A stretch of 28,639 nucleotides of DNA from Gamarada debralockiae (taxonomy: Eukaryota; Ascomycota; Leotiomycetes; Helotiales; Hyphodiscaceae): positions 1 through 28,639 of the forward strand of contig NXFV01002071.1 of assembly GCA_002803225.1 (NCBI GenBank). Reading direction: 5' to 3'. Position 1 is the first letter of the stretch; every line of letters begins with the position of its first letter. A program made the translations under genes and the position numbers. The notes beneath the pieces are model-generated. The model was given only the letters and a program-made list of their open reading frames with translations, did not search any database and was not told where the DNA came from. Below, one piece after another: positions 21,595 to 28,639 of this stretch.

Positions 21595-23351
21595 ATGCGG
21601 CTCTTCCCACTCAAACTAGCGTTCAGGGGTATCCGAAGAGGACCATCCCCGAGACACACCCCTAAATGGGGCCACTCGTCCTACAGACTTTATACTCTCA
21701 TGGCAAACAGAAACTACGATGTAAGCACCCTGTCTTCCTTCGAAGCAAGAGCTCACCAAACTCAGGACGCTGTTGACCTCCTAAACACCCTCCAAACCCC
21801 CTACCAAGTCCTCAAAGAGCGTCGCGATGCCGGTATCAGAATCGATAAAACCGCAAATGAAGAGATGGGAAAATGTCTCGCTCAAATTGGCTACTCTGTA
21901 AACGTCCTCACTTGTCTGCTCGAATGTCGGCTAATGTGGCATAGCAATCCGATTTGGCTGCACTTAATATTGTTCACGTTGCAGGAACAAAAGGGAAAGG
22001 GTCAACATGTGCATACGTTGATTCAATCCTGTCACAATACCGCAAATCACATGACATTCCTTCAAAAGTTGGACTTTTCACCTCCCCACACCTGATCGCG
22101 GTTCGAGAGCGCATTCGTCTCAACTCTTCGCCAATATCGAAATCTCTATTCGCGAAATACTTCTTTGAAGTCTGGGACACTCTCAAAGATATCGACAAGC
22201 CAACCTATTTCCGGTACCTCACGTTGATGAGCTACCACGTGTTTATCCGGGAAGGAGTCGATGCTGCTGTGTACGAGGTTGGTATTGGAGGCGAGTACGA
22301 TTCTACAAATATTGTGGAAAGACCAGTGGTTACAGGTATAAGTTCGCTGGGTATCGATCATACGTATAGTTTGGGGGATACGATTGAGGAGATTGCGTGG
22401 CATAAGGCAGGCATTCAGAAGAGGGATTGTCCGTCTTTCACGGTGACCCAGCCAACTGCTGCGATGAAAGTTATTGAAGATAGAGCTAAGGAGAGGGGCG
22501 TGGGAAGGTTGGGAGTGGTTGGGGAAGATGAGAGATTGAGGGATGTGACGATACGCCCTAATGCTCCGTTTCAGAGGCTGAATGCCAGTTTAGCAATTGC
22601 ATTGGCAGAGACTGTTCTTGGGAAGCTTGACCCCACTTTCCGGCTATCCCCAGACATCCTTCCCAAGGAATTGGTTGAAGGATTGGAGAAGGTAGTTTGG
22701 CGAGGACGATGCGAAAATAAAATCGAAGGAAACGTCACGTGGTACCTGGACGCTGCACACACTGCAGATAGCATTATCGTGGCAACGAAATGGTTTGGAG
22801 ATGAATGCTCTCAAAGGTCTGTTATCCAAATAACCCACCACACCACAGACACTGAATATATCTAACCAAACCTACAGACCTGGAAAGAGAGTGCTCGTAT
22901 TCAACCAACAAGGCCACCGCGAAGCTATGGCCCTTCTCGAAGTTCTTCACAAAGCCATCACGGCCCAAGGACTCCTGAAATTCGACCATGTGATATTTTG
23001 TCCGGTCTCCAGCCAGAGTGACACGGCTTTCAAGAAAGGTATGAGCGCTTCTCCCCATCTTCTCTAGCCGTGCTGAAATCTAAATCAGATTTTGTAAACC
23101 GTGCATATGATGCAACGGCCATTGCCGGGCTGACGCTGCAGAAATCCTTCGCCGAGAAATGGAGGACATTAGATCCGTCGCCTGAAACGACGATTGAGGT
23201 GCTTCCTAGTGCGGAGGACGCTTTAGAGCGTGTGAGGCAATTGGGTGAGAAGACATCAACGGGCAGGAAGGAAGCTCACGCTTTGGTCACGGGAAGTGTA
23301 CATTTAGTAGGACGGGCTTTGGGCGTTCTAGAAGGCGTCGATGCTGTTTAA
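21595..23351 (+). CDS. MET7: Folylpolyglutamate synthase (Met7 type)
   Basis: It adds glutamates to tetrahydrofolates with ATP, trapping folates in the cell and mitochondria and supporting one-carbon and methionine metabolism. Exons 21595-21897, 21945-22816, 22878-23038 and 23089-23351 total 1599 bp, 532 aa; introns are 47, 61 and 50 bp. The P-loop HVAGTKGKGST is at 112-122. Then follow GLFTSPHLIAVRERIRLN, YFRYLTLMSYHVF, VGIGGEYDSTNIVERP, LGIDHTYSLGDTIEEIAWHK, the ligase C-domain (TWYLDAAHTADS, VLVFNQQGHRE) and a final VTGSVHLVGRALGVLEG. An Arg-rich presequence of 35 residues precedes a second Met (Met36), as expected for mitochondrial and cytosolic forms. This copy matches yeast Met7 motifs more closely than its neighbour. 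It converges on a second FPGS gene 270 bp away. Confidence 0.93.
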
Positions 23352-23621
23352 CAATATTATCGTTGATTCGCAACTATGCAAGGATTGAAGAAAGCTGTCA
23401 CTTCTAAATCATATCCATTCTAGTCTCCAAAATGCAGTATCGTAAACTGTACGTTAAAACTCGAAATGTCGGCGCTCAATTTCAAAACATTCTGTCATGA
23501 GATTGTCAAGTAATAACAAGCATACAAAAGGTTCCAGTAAAGTATTCCGATCCTTAACCTCCGCCGCGATTCATCTGAATTGCAACGCGATCTTCCCATC
23601 GTTTTGCGGATATTTGACAAT

Positions 23622-25349
23622 TTATCCAGGAGAAGTTTCGTCGAGATAGTGATTTGCTGGACTTCTGGGATCTCTTTCGAGGACTGTCAGGAGAGCCCCG
23701 ACAAGATGCAAGCTCCCAGTGACCAGAATCAGTACTTTCTTATCTCCAACTGAGACTCTGCTTGCTAGGTCGACAGCTTGCTCGACACTCTCATAACACG
23801 CATTCAGAGAATTGGATGCTATGCTCTCATACACCTTCGCCATCTCCTCCTGAGGTCGTAGATCTAGATCTTTGGGTACTTGAGACTTGAAAGGTATGTT
23901 GGTACAGAATGCCGCATATGTGAACATTTTTTTATACACAGAAAACCGCATTCTGTCCAGGCTCGACTGGGCAGGGAACAGCTTAGGGCAAATTTTTGGG
24001 CCTTTCTCTCCTAGCACCGTTAAGAACGTTCGAAGCAGGCTTTGTGCATCTCGATTTTGCTGGTTAAAAATCAGTATTGTGGCAGTTGGGGGTATATCTT
24101 CATTCAGGGCATCTTCAAGTTTGTTGAGGTACCACTGAGCCGTTGCTTCGAGGCTGTCGGATGTGTGTGCGCCGTCGATAAGCCATTCAATGTTTCCTTC
24201 CTTTCGAATTTCCCATCTACCAGGCCATCTTGTAGTCCCCAATGCCTTTGTAAACTGCGGGGAGAGCTTTTCCTGGGATGTTATGAGCTTGTCGAACGAA
24301 CCTATCCCTTCATTAATGCCCATGTTCCGGAGGTGAGACGTAGCAACAGCAATAGCCAAGCTTGCATTGTCCCTTTGATACTCTCCTTCGAGCGATAACT
24401 TGACTTCTGCACCTTCTAATAACGGGAGCCTTTTGACAATATGTAGTTTCACGCCCCTGCCCACCGCGCAACTCTCGAGAACGGCTTGAGCCTCGGGAAC
24501 TTGCTCAACGGTATACGCAGGGACACCTTTCTTCATTATTCCAGCTTTGTGCATTGCAATTTTCTCAATTGTATCTCCAAGCATCCCAACATGGTCGATC
24601 CCTAGCCTTGTGATTGCGCTCACTGTAACAGCTTCTGGTGGGAGGATATTCGTGCTATCGTATTCCCCTCCAATGCCACATTCAACAATTGCAGTCTCCA
24701 CGCCCTCTTCTATGAAAGTGTGCAAAGCCAAGATTGTTAAGTAGCGAAAATATCCTGGCCTAGTCTCTGTAGACTGCGAGTTGGGATCTGAAGAGTCGGA
24801 GGTGGTAGTAGAGGAGAATCGATCCCATAATTCAAAGAAGTAACGCGTGAAAAGCGATTCCGATATTGGAGCTCCATCAAGTCGTATTCGCTCTCGAACA
24901 GTGATAAGGTGCGGTGACGTGTATAACCCAATTTTCCCTATGCCTTTATCCTTCCCAATCCCCTCTAATGCGCTATTCTTATTCCTTCGGTATTGTAGCA
25001 GTATATTCTCAACCATCACGCATACGCTGCCTTTCCCCTTTGTTCCTGCCACGTGGATGCATTTAAGCCCTCGCTTTGTGAAGTCGCTCACAACGTACCC
25101 AGCCTTTCGTGTCCATTCCACCATTTCGGGGATCGCATCCAGGTTCATGTCTCGTGGCGCGTCAGATATCGAGGATACGATTGCACGGTTCGATTGTAAG
25201 GAGTCGAGGAGGGCGATTGCATCCGCATAGCTGCGCCTAGTTGTCGAAGTCATAATTGGGGTTGTGGTCGAGAAGCGTCTAGATCGGTGGGGTGTGGACC
25301 TGGTAATGGTGGTATAGCGAAGATGAGGAAGACGGAAGATAGTCGTCAT
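23622..25349 (-). CDS. Second folylpolyglutamate synthase-like protein
   Basis: This single-exon gene of 575 aa is paralogous to the gene it faces. The FPGS signatures are intact: HVAGTKGKGSV (P-loop 102-108), GLYTSPHLITVRERIRLDG, YFFELWDRF, ECGIGGEYDSTNILPPE, LGIDHVGMLGDTIEKIAMHK, EWLIDGAHTSDS, ILIFNQQNRD and LVTGSLHLVGALLTVLE. Differences: no introns, a Ser/Thr/Asp-rich loop insert near residue 180, GDTIEKIAMHK in place of GDTIEEIAWHK, and different N- and C-termini. A basic presequence (RSTPHRSRRFSTTTP) precedes Met33, again suggesting two start sites. All residues I expect for ATP and folate binding look present, so it is probably active. Whether it shares the folate substrate or has a different preference is open. 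It may be an old duplicate or a retrocopy-like paralogue. Confidence 0.9.
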   Translation of the reverse strand: MTTIFRLPHLRYTTITRSTPHRSRRFSTTTPIMTSTTRRSYADAIALLDSLQSNRAIVSSISDAPRDMNLDAIPEMVEWTRKAGYVVSDFTKRGLKCIHVAGTKGKGSVCVMVENILLQYRRNKNSALEGIGKDKGIGKIGLYTSPHLITVRERIRLDGAPISESLFTRYFFELWDRFSSTTTSDSSDPNSQSTETRPGYFRYLTILALHTFIEEGVETAIVECGIGGEYDSTNILPPEAVTVSAITRLGIDHVGMLGDTIEKIAMHKAGIMKKGVPAYTVEQVPEAQAVLESCAVGRGVKLHIVKRLPLLEGAEVKLSLEGEYQRDNASLAIAVATSHLRNMGINEGIGSFDKLITSQEKLSPQFTKALGTTRWPGRWEIRKEGNIEWLIDGAHTSDSLEATAQWYLNKLEDALNEDIPPTATILIFNQQNRDAQSLLRTFLTVLGEKGPKICPKLFPAQSSLDRMRFSVYKKMFTYAAFCTNIPFKSQVPKDLDLRPQEEMAKVYESIASNSLNACYESVEQAVDLASRVSVGDKKVLILVTGSLHLVGALLTVLERDPRSPANHYLDETSPG

Positions 25350-26110
25350 CGGTGCATTGTCTGCAATGCCTCGAGCAAAGCATGAGAAATATACAAAAGC
25401 TCTCGACTATTTATCGTGCAACGGGGATTGGAATAAAGGGGGGAGGATGCCACAGATAGGAAGTCGCAGGACCCATTTGTCAATATTGCGAGCTTAGTCA
25501 GCGGAGTTAGAGGGTCTGGTTCTGAACATCTTCTTGCAGTGTAACATCGAAGTTTGCACCTTGACAGCTCGAAAGAGCTATACCGGGGAGGTGATCGCAA
25601 GTGCGACGTCATGTCGTACGTCATGCCTCAGCTGCACAACGTCCCAGATTCACTCAACGATCTTACAAGCTATGACTTACTGGAATATGAAAGGTGTTGA
25701 GACATTTTGTAATATTTGCTTTGCTTGACGTAGTAGTCTGGACTCTTTGGATTCAAGGTCGTTCAATAACTCGATGGCTTACTCGGTGACTTGAACTAAG
25801 ACTGTGTTCAGTTTTCTTCCTTCAGCTCTGAAGTCAGATGAGTATTTTCTAAGTTTGAATCCTAGGTTTATATCACTCAAAATCGACAGCAGCCTAGTTT
25901 ATGTGTTTTATTCCATCCTGCGTAGAAGAAATGGTAGCTCCTCTACGCAAAGCTATCAGGAATTCGGTGCCGAAGAAACGGATCGCAATAGCATCCGGCA
26001 TACAAAGCAAAGGGAGGCTAGCTCGCAGCTAACCAGGTATCATAGAACAGCACCCTGCAATATAAATCCACTCTAGTACAATGACAAAATCGCTCAACGT
26101 GGCTGAAGGA
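25350..26110. promoter_or_regulatory. FPGS2 upstream region
   Basis: This 760-bp gap is upstream of the minus-strand FPGS-like gene and downstream of the unknown gene at 26111-27319. It contains two CATGACGT motifs in tandem (25606-25625, minus strand) and a small inverted repeat GCGTAGA...TCTACGC (25920-25948). The open frames here are short and not protein-like. Confidence 0.4.
25606..25625 (-). promoter_or_regulatory. Tandem CRE/ATF-like sites
   Basis: Reading the minus strand, CATGACGTACGA is followed directly by CATGACGTCGC, so two TGACGT half-sites lie on the same face about 12-13 bp apart. They are some 260 bp upstream of the FPGS-like start at 25349. TGACGT is the core of bZIP (CREB/ATF) sites. 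The role is inferred from motif and position only. Confidence 0.35.
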
Positions 26111-27319
26111 TCAAGCAGCCGGCTCTGGGCCAGCTGCATCAACGTGGTCAACAGTCTCAACTTCCTTGGCCTTGGCCTTATCCTCTCCAACAACTTCGAC
26201 AGACCATCTCTGATTTCTCGTTTTCCTTTCCCTCGCACGTTCCATCAACAGCACCATCAACAGTCAATAAAGGGCTGATCTTTCCACTGCTTGGTGTCAA
26301 AGCCGGAGGAGGAGAAATGACTGGGGGAGCACCACTGAGGTTCGAGAGTCCGTGGACAAGACCGGTAGCTCACCGTCGAGGTCGAAGCGCTTCCATTGGT
26401 TGGACTTCGGGTCTTCGGTGCGTGCCATGGCTTCGTACTTTGAGGCGGTCATCTCCTGGCGAGAGCCGTTGTGAAGCAAGTCGCCGGTGCGGGGGAAGCG
26501 GGGCTTGCGGCCGGTGACAATGTGGAGGTTCAGGTAGTCGTCGCCGGATTCGATAGCTTCGGTTTCGATGACCGGGAGGGCGGCCTTGAGCTGTAGAATG
26601 GTTAGTGGGGTGATTGTAGAAGAGAGAGGAAGTGGAATAAGATCGCTTACGTTCGGGATCTCATCTTCGTTAGCGCGCTTGAAGAGTATGAATTCCTTCA
26701 TGAGCACGCCGACCTCGCTGTCACCTCGAAAGAGGAAGGTGAAGAATGACTTGCTTGACATCCCAGAATCTGACATTAGTGAGGCTGGTCTGTAACCTGG
26801 AGCTCTGTAGATCTCTTTGGAACTTACCCAGCGCCATCCAACCACGACTTCAAATTTGGGCCCGGAACTTCATCACGGGGACGAAGGGTAGCCTTTAAAT
26901 CCTTGGTGACTCTACCCGGAACACCGGTACCAAGCTCCTCGCATCGCCAACGCTGGTATGGGATGCCGATCGAGAAATCAAAACAAGTGGAGAGCTTGTC
27001 ATGGAACCTGAGACTTATCGTGGTGATTCGCCTGCCTTCAGAAAGGAAGACTTGATGTCGGAAGAGCCATCTGTGGTAGACATGTCGACCTCCTCAATTT
27101 GCAGCTACTTGGTCTCAAGTAGGTAACAACCTCAGCAGGCAATTTGCAGTGTTCGTCTTCCACCAATCTTGTTACCTTGACGTGAGGGTCGTGCTTTGGA
27201 GAGTAAAGAGAGGTTACTGGAAGATCTTCAGCTTTGACTTCGATGACGTGACCAGAAATGGTTGTGAAGAGGAACTGCATAGGCGCGTCAGTCTTGCACC
27301 GATGGTAGAGTTCCTCCAT
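26111..27319 (-). pseudogene. Unrecognised multi-exon gene with apparent frame breaks
   Basis: From an ATG at 27319 (context GACAAAATGG, in-frame stop upstream) the frame reads MEELYHRCKTDAPMQFLF, with an intron at 27105-27175 (71 bp) joining DPHVK to LQIEEVDMSTTDGSSDIK. Then SSFLKAG breaks: one base is missing near 27033, where the frame should pass to RITTISLRFHDKLSTCFDF. An intron begins at 26827 (GTAAGT), but its 3' end is unclear: the 38-bp version keeps frame, and the version with a good branch site does not. Next, EVGVLMKEFILFKRANEDE, a clean intron with donor GTAAGC, then LNLHIVTGRKPRFPRTGDLL and QWKRFDLDG. The C-terminus needs another frame change to reach EVVGEDKAKAKEVETVDHVD and a stop at 26113-26111. 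Codons are strongly C-ending, as in highly expressed genes. I do not recognise the family. Sequencing errors or missed introns are alternatives to decay. Confidence 0.45.
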
Positions 27320-27732
27320 TTTGTCGGTGGCGGGTCCGTACGAGGCGGGTTATTTGTCTCGGCTGGCGTGCTCTTCAGAGGAGGAAAGTCGTTGTTCGTG
27401 AGAATGTGTGCGAAGAAAGAAGTTGTCGAGGGAGAAGCATAGCGGGAGAAACAACGCTTGGAGGGCTACGTAGTTGCCGAGAATGGACCTCCTTTAAACA
27501 TGGAGATTGAACCGGATTGTTTGCATCGAAGATGAGAAAATTGGTGGCATGCTTCTTCTTTGGCAGTGCACCAGACGCCCAACAATTATCTTCATAAAGA
27601 GTGAGTGGTCTTGTAGATTTGTAGAAAGGTATAACGATATTCTTTGATGCTTCAGATAACTTTTAACGCATTCAAAGTGTCATCATGGTCACTCATTCTG
27701 CAGTCCTGACACACACTAGTCGTTCTTACTCT
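27320..27732. promoter_or_regulatory. Upstream region of the 27-kb gene
   Basis: This 413-bp gap lies upstream of the unknown minus-strand gene and downstream of the ABM-fold gene. A minus-strand ATG at about 27438 opens only 22 codons before TGA, a possible short uORF. Otherwise no feature is seen. Confidence 0.35.
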
Positions 27733-28174
27733 TCACAGCCTTGACCCAAATCCACCAACAGCTTTCACAAACTTGAGTTGCATGGGAGCCCCAACCAGAT
27801 CCTCCTCAGCCATCTTCTTCTGAAATGCCTTGAATCCCTTTGATGACCCATGGACGCCCATCGCTTGCTTGCTCTTGTAGCTATTTTTAAATAAAAGTTA
27901 GTCACGTGGTCAGATATTCTTGGGGACAGGAACTGACGTCTCAATCATAATGACTTGCTCAGCTCCAGACTTCATGTTGACCTCTCGATTGATTTCGTAT
28001 TTCAATGTATCAGGCTCGTTCTTCTTTACGTACTCGGAAACCTCCTGCAGGAGCTCTACCACCTTAAATCGAATCAACAGGAGATGAGCAGCAGGGTTGG
28101 ATTTGGGATCTTACTCTATCGGCCTTTCCAAGCTTTGGAGAGATGATTGCAATTAGGTCGATTTGAGAAGACAT
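27733..28174 (-). CDS. ABM-superfamily (antibiotic biosynthesis monooxygenase-like) small protein
   Basis: Three exons, 28174-28115, 28062-27938 and 27880-27733 (introns 52 and 57 bp, the second with GACTAAC), total 333 bp, 110 aa. The protein starts MSSQIDLIAIISPKLGKADR and continues VVELLQEVSEYVKKNEPD, TLKYEINREV, EQVIMIETYKSKQAMGVH and GSSKGFKAFQKKMAEEDLV. This is the beta-alpha-beta-beta layout of the dimeric alpha/beta-barrel ABM/YgiN family: about 100 residues, with a conserved His after the Y-x-S/D-x-x-A motif. Members include cofactor-free quinol monooxygenases and many uncharacterised cytosolic proteins. There is no signal peptide. The fold assignment is good; activity and substrate are unknown. 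The Lys-rich helix and small size match family norms. Confidence 0.83.
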
Positions 28175-28639
28175 TATGATTGTATTTTGATACAAAAATG
28201 TTGTTGATAAGAGAAGAACGAGAGGTTCGTTGTTGTCGTTCTGATATTCCCTTTTAGTAATCCAAAATTGGTTGACCTCGGCCCAAGAGTTGACCAATCA
28301 CATCACATACCGAGAATTAAAGGGGTATCCTCACGGCATCAAGACGTTGAAAGTTGTGAAATTGGCGGACTATAAGAGAGTGTGGCCAGATAGCTTTATT
28401 CTGTTGTCTCCTCTACTCATCGTGGCCTCGGTGTTCAGAGAAGAAGGGTTGAATTATGGCGCCTGGTATACTAAATTATAGAAAACGAATTTAAGGAAAG
28501 CTTAGAAGCTCTTAAGAAGCCAGGTACAGAGGACTTTAGTAGTAAAACAGCTTGTTATAAATCTGAAAACAATAAATATGTAATGCGCGAGGCGATTACG
28601 GACGTACGGGCTTGTCATGTGCGCGGGGCGTGATCTCTG
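28175..28639. other. Right-edge stretch upstream of the ABM gene
   Basis: The left part is the promoter of the minus-strand ABM-fold gene. A plus-strand stretch at about 28475-28634 is open for some 50 codons without an ATG near its start (ESLEALKKPGTEDFSSKTAC). It could be the edge of a transposon or gene relic, but no family is recognised. Confidence 0.3.

Noticed and set aside
6842..25349. Secondary-metabolite cluster centred on the Zn2Cys6 factor
   Set aside because: Neighbours are housekeeping or structural genes (AFG3, BOR1, RIB7, FPGS); no PKS, NRPS, terpene synthase or P450.
25920..25948. Inverted repeat GCGTAGA...TCTACGC as a small MITE
   Set aside because: Arms are only 7 bp, with a 15-bp loop and no target duplication; expected by chance in this length.
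28475..28634. Open stretch at the right edge resembling a transposase fragment
   Set aside because: Only about 50 codons, no DDE or HTH motif, no terminal repeats; cut by the window edge.

Overview
The window is nuclear DNA of a filamentous ascomycete (Pezizomycotina; a Leotiomycetes-like fungus would fit, but the class is a guess). Reasons: most protein genes carry 46-108 bp introns with GTRNGT-type donors, TACTAAC- or CTAAC-like branch sites and YAG acceptors. The families are also typical: a Zn2Cys6 plus Fungal_trans activator, a Ser/Thr-rich single-pass membrane protein, fungal BOR1, RIB7 and FPGS. No rRNA, tRNA or CRISPR was found. Gene models were assembled by hand from reading frames and splice signals; for every multi-exon gene I call intact, the exon lengths add up to whole codons.

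Layout. 1-3490 is a poor region. It holds one small spliced gene of unknown function (799-1110), a 244-bp MITE-like element with terminal inverted repeats just after it (1193-1436), and a wrecked Trk-type potassium transporter gene on the minus strand (about 2902-1754). 3491-9809 carries two large minus-strand genes: the mitochondrial m-AAA protease subunit AFG3/YTA10 (3491-6241) and a six-exon Zn2Cys6 activator (6842-9809). 9810-11495 is a long gap with one orphan open frame. 11496-12961 encodes a Ser/Thr-rich membrane protein, and 13880-16091 (divergent) an alpha/beta hydrolase with a long coiled coil.

16782-23351 reads rightward: BOR1 borate exporter (16782-19128), RIB7 riboflavin-pathway reductase (19490-20573) and a folylpolyglutamate synthase (21595-23351). 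A second, intronless FPGS paralogue (25349-23622) faces it tail to tail. At the right end, 27319-26111 is an unrecognised minus-strand gene with strongly biased codons but apparent frame breaks, and 28174-27733 is a small ABM-fold protein.

How genes relate: there is no sign of a secondary-metabolite cluster. Two neighbouring loci act in cofactor metabolism (riboflavin; folate polyglutamates), and both FPGS proteins have a cleavable-looking N-terminus followed by a second Met, consistent with mitochondrial and cytosolic forms. The most interesting points are the convergent FPGS pair, the decayed Trk gene near a MITE, the perfect palindrome and overlapping uORF in front of RIB7, the 33-bp microexon in BOR1, and the biased but broken gene near 27 kb.
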